DNA of 64,000 nucleotides from Streptococcus pseudopneumoniae (GTDB taxonomy: Bacteria; Bacillota; Bacilli; Lactobacillales; Streptococcaceae). Position numbers and translations under genes: made by a program. The stretch's first letter is position 1, and each line of letters begins with the position of its first letter. Positions 39,291 through 48,268 of the stretch are shown one piece after another. The notes under the pieces are model-generated. The model did no database searches and had not been told where the DNA came from. It saw only the letters and a list, made by a program, of their open reading frames with translations. The stretch is from positions 55,062 to 119,061 of the forward strand of contig NZ_JUQX01000034.1 in the NCBI RefSeq assembly GCF_001074565.1, given 5' to 3'.

Positions 39291-39713
39291 GCACATTTTG
39301 TTCAACATATCGACACGAATTTGGTGACGACCACCGTCGTATTTACCATGAACAAAACCTTTAGCAATGTTTTTAGCCAATTCATCACCAACAAGTTGTG
39401 CACCCATAGTGATCATACGTGAGTTGTTGTGACCACGAGTCATATAAGCTGAACGTTCGTCAGATACTTCTGCAGCAACCATTCCTTTGATTTTTGTTGC
39501 AACCATGAAAGGACCAGCACCATAAGCGTCAATCACGATACCAAGATTTTGTTCTTCTTTGTTCACTTCTGCAGCAACTGCAAGAGTCACATCGACAAAG
39601 TCTTGGCCTTCTGCTGTAACATCCACTACGTGGAAGTTTTCTTTTTCTAGGAAGTCTTTCACAACTTCTTTCAATCTTAAACCTGCAGCATCTGCACCGA
39701 TAACAATAGACAT
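39288..39713 (-). CDS. lacA: Galactose-6-phosphate isomerase subunit A
   Basis: A 141-residue RpiB-fold subunit, partner of LacB, with [12 protein letters not shown]-terminus and [13 protein letters not shown]. The stop codon TAA lies in the end of an intergenic repeat-like element, and about 150 bp separate it from lacB, unusual for this tight operon. First gene of lacABCD behind a 200-nt leader. Confidence 0.94.
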   Translation of the reverse strand: MSIVIGADAAGLRLKEVVKDFLEKENFHVVDVTAEGQDFVDVTLAVAAEVNKEEQNLGIVIDAYGAGPFMVATKIKGMVAAEVSDERSAYMTRGHNNSRMITMGAQLVGDELAKNIAKGFVHGKYDGGRHQIRVDMLNKMC

Positions 39714-39967
39714 ATTGTATACTCCTTTTTATTTTTCTAGGCCAGTAAAGACTTTATAACTAGTATTATAAGTACAAAAGACTTTCTAGCAGTTTATTGA
39801 CAACTTAATTGAATAAGCTGTTCGATAGCTTATCCAAGTCTAGGATATCAAGTTCCTGGAAACAAACTTTCTCCTCGAAAGAGAATATAACAAGTGATTG
39901 TTTGTTTGTTACAAACATCATTTGTTGCTTACAAACATAATATACTCCTATTTTTATAAAAAGTCAA
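39714..39967 (-). promoter_or_regulatory. lacABCD promoter, direct repeats and long leader
   Basis: TTGACT (39962-39967), 17-bp spacer, TATATT (39939-39944). Downstream are two copies of TGTTTGTAA on the minus strand (39929-39937 and 39909-39917), 20 bp apart, good candidates for LacR half-sites. The roughly 220-nt leader contains an ATAAGCT/AGCTTAT hairpin; no gene is seen in it. Confidence 0.65.
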
Positions 39968-39997
39968 CAGTAAATGTTTGTTTTTGTGGTTTTTTAA

Positions 39998-40894
39998 CTA
40001 AAATATTTCAATATCAAAGCCAATCTGATCTACTTGACCAGCTTCCAAGAGACGAACGTTTTTCTTATCTTCTAAATGATCTCCTTCTTCAAGAGATGTA
40101 GATAATCCAGACCAAGGTTCAAATGCAATGAATGGTCCCTTATTCAAAGTTGACCAAATGATGAGATTTGAAAACTCTTGGAAGTGTACTTTTAATCCCT
40201 TCTCATGCTTACGAGAACGAAGGGCAATTGTTTTAGATTGCAACTCATCCAAAGTCACTGCATCAACACTAAACAGATCATAACTGAGGGCCACTTCCTT
40301 TTGTGAATCCAACCATGGACTTCTATCTTGGAAGTCTAACATTCCTGTTTCTGGGAAAGGACGTGGAACAGAGCAAGTCTCTTCTTTCTCAAACTCTAAA
40401 TAGTAATCTTCATAAGTTTCGCCATCTAGTAGAGGGCAATTAAAGCCTGGATGTCCACCAATAAAGTATGGCAGGACCTTGCTGGTTTCTTTATTGAAAA
40501 TCTTGTATTGAGTACGAACTGTCTTGCCAGTAACCTTATAAGTGATTTCAAGACGGAAATGATAAGGGTAGTTTTGATAAGTATTCACATCATCTTCGAT
40601 AGCAAAGGTTACGCTGTTTTCTGTTTGATCAACTAATTCAAATTCTTTTTTACGGACCAAACCGTGACGAGGAATGTTTCCTTTCGTCTCCGTTCCATCT
40701 TCATGACTGTAGAAGGCTGTATCTTCTCTTAAAGAGCCGCAGATTGGAAAAAGTACTGGGGCTTGTCCACTCCAGTAAGTGGCATCACCTTGCCACAAAT
40801 ACTCAATGCCTTCTCGGTCCTTGATTGACGACAAGGCGCCACCTAAGGTTTTAAACTGAACCGTTAACTGATCTGATTTGATTTCAATTACCAT
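39998..40894 (-). CDS. lacX: LacX-type aldose-1-epimerase family protein
   Basis: A 298-residue galactose mutarotase-like protein linked to lac operons in lactic acid bacteria, probably interconverting sugar anomers. The core shows GNIPRHGLVRKKEF and YFIGGHPGFNCPL, carrying the family histidines. The ATG at 40894 has GGAG 6 bp upstream; an upstream TTG is part of that site. It follows the galactitol-type EIIC gene after a mid-operon hairpin. Confidence 0.88.
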   Translation of the reverse strand: MVIEIKSDQLTVQFKTLGGALSSIKDREGIEYLWQGDATYWSGQAPVLFPICGSLREDTAFYSHEDGTETKGNIPRHGLVRKKEFELVDQTENSVTFAIEDDVNTYQNYPYHFRLEITYKVTGKTVRTQYKIFNKETSKVLPYFIGGHPGFNCPLLDGETYEDYYLEFEKEETCSVPRPFPETGMLDFQDRSPWLDSQKEVALSYDLFSVDAVTLDELQSKTIALRSRKHEKGLKVHFQEFSNLIIWSTLNKGPFIAFEPWSGLSTSLEEGDHLEDKKNVRLLEAGQVDQIGFDIEIF

Positions 40895-40926
40895 AATATT
40901 CTCCAACTATTTTTAGATTTTTATAC

Positions 40927-40976
40927 GAAAAACTAGGTTGTCACTCCCAATGTAGGAAATTAACAACCTAGTTTTC
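40927..40976 (-). terminator. Mid-operon hairpin between EIIC and lacX
   Basis: A 13-bp perfect stem AAAACTAGGTTGT / ACAACCTAGTTTT with a short T run on the minus strand. It would lower lacX expression relative to the PTS genes, or stabilise the upstream mRNA 3' end. Confidence 0.7.
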
Positions 40977-41001
40977 ACAATTTACATTTTATAGGAGCGA
41001 A

Positions 41002-42477
41002 TTATTTAGCATTTGCTGCGTATTCTTCGTTACGTTTGATCATTTGTTTTCTATACCAAGCAAAGATACCTACATAGAATACAAGGAAGACTGCTGCACC
41101 AAGGATTGCTTTGATATCACCTGTTGTAGCATTACCGATTGCCCAACCAAATAGTTTTTCAATTGGTCCTTCAAGAGTTGAGTGAGTGATCAATTGAGTT
41201 TGGCTCACACCTTCTGGGAAGGCACCTACACCTTTAGCAAGTTCAGTTGCAAATGGAGCGATAAGAGTACCAGAAAGAAGGAAGAGAGGCAACAAGAGTG
41301 TTCCGAAGATAATCATACGGAGCAATTTACCACGTGTAACAACCAAGAGAGCTGGAGTCACACCCATAGCGATGATACCTGCAAGTGGCAAGATACCATT
41401 ACCGACGTTTGAAAGAAGCACAGCTTCTACTAGCATGATTGGAGCAAGTACGTTAGCACAAGCCCAGATTTCAGCACGACCAGCGATGAAAGGCCAGTCA
41501 AGACCGATGTTGAATTTACGTCCTTGAAGACGTTTAGTAGCAACGTTTGTAATACCTTGTGAGAGTGGTTCTACGGCTGCGATGAACCATGATCCGATAA
41601 GTGAGAAGAGTTCCAAAGCTACACCGGCAGTCAAACCAAGGCTCAACCAACCTTTAATAACAAGTTCCCATTTATCAGCTCCTTCTACTCCAGCAACTGG
41701 GTGTGGAGTCCCCATCAAACCAATAACAATACCAAGGATGAAACCGATAAAGAATTTAGATCCCCAGAAACCGATTTTTTTGTTCAATTTTGCAGCGTCA
41801 AAGTCATATTTATCGAGACCAGGCAATACTTTATCAAAGATTTTATCCAAGACCATGATAACTGGGTTCATCATGTAGTTCATGTGAGTTGAAGTCATTG
41901 GTGATGAACTTGGTGCATTAAGAAGGTCGTCGAAAGTTGGTTTCATCAAATCAGAGTTGATGATTTTCAAAATACCTACAAGGACAACTGCTGCAGTTGC
42001 GATGAAGAGTGAAACCCCTTGGCTTACACCGTTGTTGTCTGCATACCATTTAATCAAAAGACCAGTGATTGACAAGTGCCAGATATCAAAGATATCAACG
42101 TCAAGTGTGTCCGTTTTCTTCATTGCAAGCATCACAACGTTGACAATCAACATCACAAGCAAGAAGTAAAGTGTCCAGGCAGATCCCCAAGTAATCGTAG
42201 CAAGTGGTGCCCAACCAACGTCAGTGATGTTTAACTGAATACCTGTGTTTTCAACGAATTTCGCAAGTGATGCTGAGAAAGCTCCGTTGAGCATACCGAT
42301 GATGGCACCGATACCAGTAAGGGCGATGGCAAGTTTAATACCACCTTCAAGCGCTTTGGAGAATTTCACTCCAAATAGTAAGGCCAATACTGTCAAGATG
42401 ATCAGCATGATGATAGGACCACCCATTTCCAAGACTGGCTTGAAAATCTTATTGGCTAGTTCGATAATGACATCCAT
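41002..42477 (-). CDS. Galactitol-type PTS EIIC
   Basis: A 491-residue integral membrane PTS permease of the SgcC/GatC family, with about ten or more hydrophobic segments and a conserved region near FKFNIGLDWPFIAGR-type (GRKFNIGLDWPF). Family members carry galactitol, galactose or related sugars; the lac context suggests galactose or lactose. Third gene of EIIA-EIIB-EIIC-lacX. The substrate is inferred only. Confidence 0.88.
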   Translation of the reverse strand: MDVIIELANKIFKPVLEMGGPIIMLIILTVLALLFGVKFSKALEGGIKLAIALTGIGAIIGMLNGAFSASLAKFVENTGIQLNITDVGWAPLATITWGSAWTLYFLLVMLIVNVVMLAMKKTDTLDVDIFDIWHLSITGLLIKWYADNNGVSQGVSLFIATAAVVLVGILKIINSDLMKPTFDDLLNAPSSSPMTSTHMNYMMNPVIMVLDKIFDKVLPGLDKYDFDAAKLNKKIGFWGSKFFIGFILGIVIGLMGTPHPVAGVEGADKWELVIKGWLSLGLTAGVALELFSLIGSWFIAAVEPLSQGITNVATKRLQGRKFNIGLDWPFIAGRAEIWACANVLAPIMLVEAVLLSNVGNGILPLAGIIAMGVTPALLVVTRGKLLRMIIFGTLLLPLFLLSGTLIAPFATELAKGVGAFPEGVSQTQLITHSTLEGPIEKLFGWAIGNATTGDIKAILGAAVFLVFYVGIFAWYRKQMIKRNEEYAANAK

Positions 42478-42531
42478 AATAGTTCCTCCCGTTTTTTTAG
42501 TTATATGAATGTTAACAAGATAAAGAATAAA

Positions 42532-42837
42532 TTAGCTTAGTCCGTGTTCTTTGATAGCTGCTTCAATATTGTCAAATACTGGAGCGCTCATTGCTGGAAT
42601 ACGGAACAAGATTGGTCCAGCTTCAATTACTGGAATACCAGGTTCAAAACCAAGGTCAGTTGCAGCGATTGGTGTAAAGATATCGTAGCCCTTGATAAGG
42701 TCTTCGTTTACATCTTTCACCATGACGGCATCACAGTGAACATCATAACCACGGTTTGAAAGTTCTTCTTCTAGAGCACTTTTAATTTGGTGACTTGAGT
42801 TAACACCTGCACCGCAGGCAGCAAGAATTTTAATCAT
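42532..42837 (-). CDS. Galactitol-type PTS EIIB
   Basis: A 101-residue EIIB with the phosphorylated Cys in the N-terminal P-loop (ILAACGAGVNSS, Cys9). Receives phosphate from the EIIA encoded just upstream. Confidence 0.9.
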   Translation of the reverse strand: MIKILAACGAGVNSSHQIKSALEEELSNRGYDVHCDAVMVKDVNEDLIKGYDIFTPIAATDLGFEPGIPVIEAGPILFRIPAMSAPVFDNIEAAIKEHGLS

Positions 42838-42874
42838 TAGGATTTCCTCCGATTTAGTAATTTTAATGTACGAT

Positions 42875-43351
42875 TTAAGCAGTTGCTTCAGAAATGTAAG
42901 TGTAGAGAGCTTCTGGTTCAGAAATTTTTGCCAGATCTTCTAAGTGACCATTTCCAGTAAAGAAGTCCATCAACTGAGCAAGAATATTGGTTTGACTCGA
43001 ACTTGAATTGTTAATGATAAAGAAGAGTAGGGATACTGCTACTTCCTTATCAGGAGCAATCATATTGTGAAAAGTTACCGGTTTTTCTAGTCGAACAACC
43101 ACCACTTTTTCAGCTAGATTATGAACAATATCTGTATGAGGAATCGCTACATTTGGCAAATCCTTGCCCAGAAATTCCATATCTAAGCCAGTTGGAAATG
43201 ACTTTTCACGCGTGATCAAGGCTTCACGATAAGTTGGAGTTACAATTTCTCGTTCTTCCAACAGGGTTGCTACCTGATCAAAGAGTTGTTCTTGATTATC
43301 CGCTTCTAAGCAAAACACGAGGTCTTTGTCAAAGAAATGATCTAATCCCAT
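42875..43351 (-). CDS. PTS EIIA (fructose/mannitol-type domain)
   Basis: A 158-residue EIIA. The phospho-His lies in NVAIPHTDIVH, a PTS_EIIA_2 signature. First gene of the galactitol-type PTS operon, expressed from a promoter with a cre-like site. Confidence 0.9.
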   Translation of the reverse strand: MGLDHFFDKDLVFCLEADNQEQLFDQVATLLEEREIVTPTYREALITREKSFPTGLDMEFLGKDLPNVAIPHTDIVHNLAEKVVVVRLEKPVTFHNMIAPDKEVAVSLLFFIINNSSSSQTNILAQLMDFFTGNGHLEDLAKISEPEALYTYISEATA

Positions 43352-43388
43352 AACGTTTTCCCTTCTTTCAATTAACTTTTATGCTATA

Positions 43389-43439
43389 AGTATAACACTA
43401 TATGAAATCGTTGTCAATGATTTTTTGTTTTATTTTGTT
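43389..43439 (-). promoter_or_regulatory. Galactitol-type PTS promoter with cre site and shared 18-bp sequence
   Basis: TTGACA (43412-43417), 17-bp spacer, TATACT (43389-43394). TGAAATCGTTGTCA (43403-43416) fits the cre consensus TGNAANCGNTNNCA at every fixed position and covers -35. Just upstream of -35 is TTTTTGTTTTATTTTGTT (43422-43439), identical to the sequence ahead of lacR. Confidence 0.82.
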
Positions 43440-43507
43440 CATTTTTTTATAAATTGTGTTTTGTTTGATAAATACAATCAATATCAAACACCCCTCCATT
43501 TCAACTA

Positions 43508-43536
43508 CAAAAAAAGAAGGCTCAGCCTTCTTTTTT
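43508..43536. terminator. Terminator of the lic1 operon
   Basis: AGAAGGCTCAGCCTTCT hairpin with A and T runs on both sides, directly after the licC stop. Confidence 0.9.
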
Positions 43537-43544
43537 GGGATTAC

Positions 43545-44234
43545 TTAGTTAATAGAAGATAAAATCTCTTCTAGTTTTTGATAGTCTTTGACACTATCGA
43601 TTTCATAGATGCTATTGCCTTCTAATTCTTCTACATATACATCTAGTTCTTTAATGTTATCTTTAACCATATTGTCCCAGTAGAGATCAACAAATTCTCC
43701 ACTTTCATAAGCTTTGTCAATAAAGCCAACAATCTTCTCTGCAGTTGGAGCATCCCAGAATGATACACCACTCAAAATACGGCCTGCCTTACTGTCAACA
43801 ATGATATCTTGAACCTTATAGTCATCACCATAAACTAGGAACCATTCGTTTGTACAGTCTTCACGATAAACACTGAAATAGGTAGAACGTTCTAGATCGT
43901 TTCTAAACATATTCTTGAAGAGATAGTTATCCGCATCAATGACATAGCTGTTAGCTAAGTCTTCTTTAACGAGATAAAGTGAGTAAAAATTGTTGTAATC
44001 TGCGTACTTGTCATTAAAGACTAAACGAACACCATATTTTTCTTTTAGGTAGTCAAATTGTTCTTTGAGATAGCCGACAACAATGATAATCTCATCAATT
44101 CCACGCTCTTTCAAAAATTCAATTTGGTATTCTACCAAAGGTTTTTGGTTGACCTTAACCAAGGCTTTAGGGGTATTTTCAGTCATAGGGCGCAGACGAG
44201 TTCCCAACCCCGCTGCCAAGATAATTGCTTTCAC
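43545..44234 (-). CDS. licC: CTP:phosphocholine cytidylyltransferase
   Basis: Makes CDP-choline, the donor for decorating teichoic acids with phosphocholine. 229 residues, the pneumococcal LicC length. N-terminal nucleotidyltransferase signature LAAGLGTRLRP with TPKALV, and the acidic VIDADNYLF metal site. Last gene of tarI-tarJ-licA-licB-licC. Confidence 0.96.
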   Translation of the reverse strand: MKAIILAAGLGTRLRPMTENTPKALVKVNQKPLVEYQIEFLKERGIDEIIIVVGYLKEQFDYLKEKYGVRLVFNDKYADYNNFYSLYLVKEDLANSYVIDADNYLFKNMFRNDLERSTYFSVYREDCTNEWFLVYGDDYKVQDIIVDSKAGRILSGVSFWDAPTAEKIVGFIDKAYESGEFVDLYWDNMVKDNIKELDVYVEELEGNSIYEIDSVKDYQKLEEILSSIN

Positions 44235-44245
44235 GCTATTCTCCT

Positions 44246-45124
44246 TTATTCTTTAATAATAATATAAACACCAGCCATAACAACAAGCGATGTAATAATG
44301 GTCACCATATCGAGTGGTGTACCTAAAAGCATTGCTGAGAACAATACTGTCCATACGACATAGCTTACGTTTAATCCAGTTGCTTTTGCAGGTTGTAAAC
44401 GGTTGATAGCAATATAGTAAGCTAAGTATGAAATCATATTACATGCTGCAAAGACTAACATCAAACCGAGCAATTGCCCATCTGCCACTTCTACAAATGA
44501 ATGGTGAGAAAAGAGGACAATGACAAGGTATGACAAGAATGAGGTTACTTGGCGGATTAATAGTGCTTCAATTTCACTCAAGTCACTTTCCATGGCGTAG
44601 GAACTAAGAACACTTTCACTTCCCCAGGCGATGGCACAGACAAGGGCACAAAGAATTCCAATGTAAAACGAGTTTACTTGTTCAACCTTGTAGGTTTGAG
44701 CAATGATCGCTGCAATAATCAAGAAAACACCGAATACTGTATTCTTTGAAACCTTGTGTTTCAAAATGAAGAAGGCTAGCAAAACTGAAACTGCTGGATA
44801 GATAGCTGATACTGAAGACGCAAGTGAACTACCTATATACTTAACTGCATAAAGATTGGCTTGCATACCAATAGGTCCTGCTAGTAAAGCACCGATAATT
44901 ACACTGACATTTCGAATATTTAAGAAAATCGAGAGACGAACTTTTCTTTCTTTTACCAAAAGAAAAGCTAACAAGATAAAGATACTCAAGAAATCATGAG
45001 CAGCAGCCACCACAAAAGGTGAAAGATTTGTAAAAATTGAAAAGATATAAGCACTAATTGTTAGACCTAATCCCCAGAAGATACCAGAGAGCAGACCAAA
45101 GGAAACACCATTTTTATTCTTCAT
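44246..45124 (-). CDS. licB: LicB choline transporter (DMT family)
   Basis: A 292-residue EamA/DMT permease with ten predicted membrane helices in two repeats, proposed to import choline. The ATG at 45124 is preferred: the licA stop (TAG) lies directly before it and GGAGG 5 bp upstream, while the in-frame ATG at 45136 overlaps that site. Confidence 0.93.
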   Translation of the reverse strand: MKNKNGVSFGLLSGIFWGLGLTISAYIFSIFTNLSPFVVAAAHDFLSIFILLAFLLVKERKVRLSIFLNIRNVSVIIGALLAGPIGMQANLYAVKYIGSSLASSVSAIYPAVSVLLAFFILKHKVSKNTVFGVFLIIAAIIAQTYKVEQVNSFYIGILCALVCAIAWGSESVLSSYAMESDLSEIEALLIRQVTSFLSYLVIVLFSHHSFVEVADGQLLGLMLVFAACNMISYLAYYIAINRLQPAKATGLNVSYVVWTVLFSAMLLGTPLDMVTIITSLVVMAGVYIIIKE

Positions 45125-45125
45125 C

Positions 45126-45983
45126 CTAACCTCCATAATAAGTCAAACCTTCGACAGCTCTTTGGTAACGATTGACACCGTAATCTCCAAAATCAGCCCC
45201 TTGAGCTTCTTTGTACACTGTCCACAAACTCCAGATAGTATCTTGCAAGATTTTATAGATACGAATCTTCTCACGTGATACAGGCGTTTTGTCACTTTCA
45301 TAGTAGGAAAGGAAATCATCTTCCTCTTGCTTTGTAAATTCAGACTCCAAAAAGAGAGCTGCCAAGTCCCACATTGGATCATTCATGGAAGAGTATTCCC
45401 AGTCAATCAAATACAAGCGACCTTGAGGTGACTCGATAAAGTTTTCTGGAACCAAATCGATATGACAAGACTTTCTGTCAACACCCAAATCAGCCAATCT
45501 TTTCTCTAGCAAGAATACTTCTTTTCTCACAGCTTCATAATTGGCGTAAGGGATATTTCCCTCAATCAAGGATTCGTATTTTTTTATTTCTTCAAAAGGT
45601 GCAAATTCCCCTCTTAGTTCTTTACCTGATGCATGAATGGTCTGTAAAATCGGGACAATCTTTTCAAACTTGGTCTTAATTGAAGTGGAATCAAGCGTTG
45701 TGGCAGAATCAATGTACTCATTTACCTTGATTCCTGACTCAATATCAAAAAGATAATTCTTGACATCAAGATCCAAATCTTTCAACAATTCAAGATTGTA
45801 TTTTTCATCTTGACGATTGATGAGCTTTTCGGTCCCTTTTCCGAAAAATTTAACGATATACTGCTTATTGGTTGTCTTGGCCAAATAGTTTTGGTTGGTC
45901 ATGCCTCCCAGTTGTTCAACGCTGAGGACTTCCTCTTCTTCAGATAGTAAAGAAGAAATTTTTTCTTTGATGATTTTCTCCAC
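45126..45983 (-). CDS. licA: Choline kinase
   Basis: Phosphorylates choline after uptake by LicB. 285 residues with the aminoglycoside-kinase fold: Brenner motif CHIDLVPENF and the metal-binding LIDWEYS. The start is GTG at 45983, 6-7 bp behind GGAGG. Confidence 0.95.
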   Translation of the reverse strand: MEKIIKEKISSLLSEEEEVLSVEQLGGMTNQNYLAKTTNKQYIVKFFGKGTEKLINRQDEKYNLELLKDLDLDVKNYLFDIESGIKVNEYIDSATTLDSTSIKTKFEKIVPILQTIHASGKELRGEFAPFEEIKKYESLIEGNIPYANYEAVRKEVFLLEKRLADLGVDRKSCHIDLVPENFIESPQGRLYLIDWEYSSMNDPMWDLAALFLESEFTKQEEDDFLSYYESDKTPVSREKIRIYKILQDTIWSLWTVYKEAQGADFGDYGVNRYQRAVEGLTYYGG

Positions 45984-45999
45984 AATTAGCCTCCATCTC

Positions 46000-47022
46000 T
46001 TACACTTCCCACTTAAACACTGTTTTGAAAGCAGTATTTAGGTCTGTAGCAAAGACACGATGAATGTCCTTGATTTCTCTCACTGGGTCTTCAACATAAA
46101 GGATATTTTTCAGACGATTTGCAAACTTTTTAACTTCCATCATCTGTATTGCATTTTCAAAATCAATCCGTCCAGATCGAGACGAACCGACCAATAATAA
46201 ACCTTTTTCTAAAGAGTCTCGCGTATTGATATTAACCTTGTACTCGCTCACTCCCATCATGAGAATCGTTCCCTGAGGTCGAATGTAACGAATCAAATCA
46301 TTGATAGCTGGGCCTGTACCATCACCACCACAACACTCAAATCCATGATCAAAGGTCAAATCCTCCGGAATATTATCAGTAATGTAGCACTCTTTTGCAA
46401 AAGAGAAGAGTTCTAGTTTTTCCCAATGACGGCCAATGACGATAATCTCTGCTTCTGGTAGAGTGTAATTGATAATATTGGCAACCACAAAAGCCAAACT
46501 ACCATCTCCAATAACAGCGATTCGCTCTCGTTTGCTGTGGGCAAGATTTAAGAAACGATCCATCGCATGCATACCCACACTCACAAACTCGGTAATGGCA
46601 GCAACTGTGTCCTCAATGTCATTATAAGACACAACACGATCTTTTGGTAGAGAGACAAATTCTCTCATAAAACCATCATAACCACTAGATAGGAAGTAAG
46701 TTCCAGTCATGTAGTTTTCGTAGAACTCTTTGTCACTCTGCATAGGCGGTTGATTTGGAATCATAACTACCTTTTGACCGACTTTGTAAGTCCCAGTTGG
46801 ATCTGAAATAACAGTTCCACAAGACTCGTGAATCATCGCCATAGGAAGTTTTTTAGCCAATATCTTTGGATCACGCTTCCCTTGATAGTAACGTTGATCC
46901 GCATGACAAACCGCCATATAATTTGGACGAATCAGGATATGATTTTCCTGATCAATGTCCTCTTCTTGGTATTTTACATTGATAAACTTTGGTTTGGTCA
47001 GTTGATAAATTTGATTAATCAT
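46000..47022 (-). CDS. tarJ: Ribulose-5-phosphate reductase
   Basis: A zinc-alcohol-dehydrogenase family enzyme that makes ribitol-5-phosphate. 340 residues from the ATG at 47022. Visible are the catalytic Cys region (NYMAVCHADQRYYQG), MIHESCGTV and the Rossmann site IAVIGDGSLAFV. An upstream TTG overlaps the tarI stop and is rejected. It acts with TarI in CDP-ribitol synthesis. Confidence 0.94.
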   Translation of the reverse strand: MINQIYQLTKPKFINVKYQEEDIDQENHILIRPNYMAVCHADQRYYQGKRDPKILAKKLPMAMIHESCGTVISDPTGTYKVGQKVVMIPNQPPMQSDKEFYENYMTGTYFLSSGYDGFMREFVSLPKDRVVSYNDIEDTVAAITEFVSVGMHAMDRFLNLAHSKRERIAVIGDGSLAFVVANIINYTLPEAEIIVIGRHWEKLELFSFAKECYITDNIPEDLTFDHGFECCGGDGTGPAINDLIRYIRPQGTILMMGVSEYKVNINTRDSLEKGLLLVGSSRSGRIDFENAIQMMEVKKFANRLKNILYVEDPVREIKDIHRVFATDLNTAFKTVFKWEV

Positions 47023-47026
47023 AGCC

Positions 47027-47734
47027 TTAGTCTTTCTCAATCATGCTTTTCGCGATTTTCAAGTCCGTCACAGTTGTGATTTTAAGGTTTGAATATTCCC
47101 CTTTAGCTAGGGCAACGTCTTTCCCTTTTATAACAAAAATCTTACATGCATCCGTTAGGATTTCCTTTTCTTGATCAGATAGGGAACCATACAAATCCAT
47201 GAAATCCTTGCAACGGAAGGTTTGAGGTGTTTGACCTTGATAAAGATGAGCACGATTTGGAATATCAGTGATAAACTGACCATTGGTGCTTTCAACAATG
47301 GTATCAACCGCTTCTACTACTGTGTCAACCGCATCATGATTTTGGGCCAGTTTGATATTGTCCTGAATCATGCGAAGTGTGATAAAGGGGCGAACAGAGT
47401 CGTGGGTAATCACAATATCTTCTGGAGTGATTGGACGGTAGGCATTAATGGCTTCTATAATCTTCTCAATACTGGTATTGCGATCAGCACCACCCTTGGT
47501 AATGATGATACGATCCTTGTGGAGAGAAAGATACTTGTCAACCAAGTCCTCAGCATGAGAGACCCAATCTCCATGAACTCCAACCACAATTTTTTCAATA
47601 CTTGGTTCTAAGACGAATTTTTCAATTGTGTGGATCAAAATAGGTCGATCACCCAACTCCAGGAATTGTTTTGGTAAATTACTGATTCCCATGCGTGTGC
47701 CAGTTCCTCCGGCTAGGATTCCTGCATAGATCAT
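47027..47734 (-). CDS. tarI: Ribitol-5-phosphate cytidylyltransferase
   Basis: Makes CDP-ribitol for the teichoic acid repeat unit. 235 residues, IspD-like: LAGGTGTRMG with LPKQF and the VITHDSVRPF loop. First gene of lic1. An extended -10 promoter lies about 45 bp upstream and a CiaR-type promoter about 230 bp upstream. Confidence 0.95.
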   Translation of the reverse strand: MIYAGILAGGTGTRMGISNLPKQFLELGDRPILIHTIEKFVLEPSIEKIVVGVHGDWVSHAEDLVDKYLSLHKDRIIITKGGADRNTSIEKIIEAINAYRPITPEDIVITHDSVRPFITLRMIQDNIKLAQNHDAVDTVVEAVDTIVESTNGQFITDIPNRAHLYQGQTPQTFRCKDFMDLYGSLSDQEKEILTDACKIFVIKGKDVALAKGEYSNLKITTVTDLKIAKSMIEKD

Positions 47735-47776
47735 TTATGTTCTCCTTTAGTTTATTCTAAAAACTCATTACCATCT

Positions 47777-47785
47777 ATTATATCA
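47777..47785 (-). promoter_or_regulatory. Proximal lic1 promoter
   Basis: Extended -10 TGA-TATAAT (TATAAT at 47777-47782) with no good -35, 42 bp before the tarI ATG. Confidence 0.65.
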
Positions 47786-47964
47786 TAATCTGCCTCCATC
47801 ATGAAGAAAAGATAGAGCACCATTTAGTTGAACTAACACACTATTTAACGTAAAAAGTGAACAATTTGTAACTAAATCTGGAAATATCATAACAGATTAA
47901 GAAATAAAAATAGATTATCCTCTATATTCTCCGTTTAACGTTCGGTTAACATATAGTTCTTTAG

Positions 47965-47995
47965 AATATAATACAAACCTTAAAGAAAACTTAAA
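47965..47995 (-). promoter_or_regulatory. CiaR-type promoter of lic1
   Basis: On the minus strand TTTAAG-TTTTC-TTTAAG (47979-47995) is an exact TTTAAG-N5-TTTAAG direct repeat, the known CiaR site, followed by the -10-like TATTATATT (47965-47973). In S. pneumoniae the lic locus belongs to the CiaR regulon. Confidence 0.85.
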
Positions 47996-48009
47996 CACAT
48001 TTTTTAGAA

Positions 48010-48066
48010 TACAAAAATAAGCTAGGAAACTGTTCAAATTTGTCTACACAGCTACAGTTCCTAACT
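48010..48066 (-). terminator. Terminator of the efe-tat operon
   Basis: GTTAGGAACTGT pairs with ACAGTTTCCTAGC (one bulge) across a 20-nt loop, then TTATTTTTG on the minus strand. Confidence 0.65.
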
Positions 48067-48097
48067 TTCTTGTTTTTATGTATGATTATGGAATAGG

Positions 48098-48268
48098 TTA
48101 CTTTTCCTGATCTTGGTCACCAGCTCCTTTAACTGCCTTTTTAAACTCAGACAGCATTTTACCAATTGATTCACCCAGTTCTGGTAAACGTTTTGGTCCA
48201 AAGATTAAGAGCGCACCTAGAACGATGATAATCAATCCTGGAGCACCGATATCACGTAAGATTCCCAT
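48098..48268 (-). CDS. tatA: TatA, twin-arginine translocase pore subunit
   Basis: A 56-residue protein: MGILRDIGAPGLIIIVLGAL, a single membrane helix, then the conserved FGPKRLPELG hinge and an amphipathic helix (SIGKMLSEFKKAVKG). The ATG lies inside the 3' end of tatC (17-bp overlap) behind AAAGGAG. It is the only TatA/B-type subunit here, so the system is a minimal TatAC as in other Firmicutes. Confidence 0.93.
   Translation of the reverse strand: MGILRDIGAPGLIIIVLGALLIFGPKRLPELGESIGKMLSEFKKAVKGAGDQDQEK

Larger units (their letters stand above)
47735..48097 (-). promoter_or_regulatory. Intergenic region between lic1 and tatA
   Basis: A 363-bp AT-rich spacer with both neighbours on the minus strand. 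It contains, in transcription order, the terminator of the efe-tat operon (48010-48066), the CiaR-type promoter (47965-47995) and the proximal lic1 promoter (47777-47785). No gene is seen. Confidence 0.6.
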
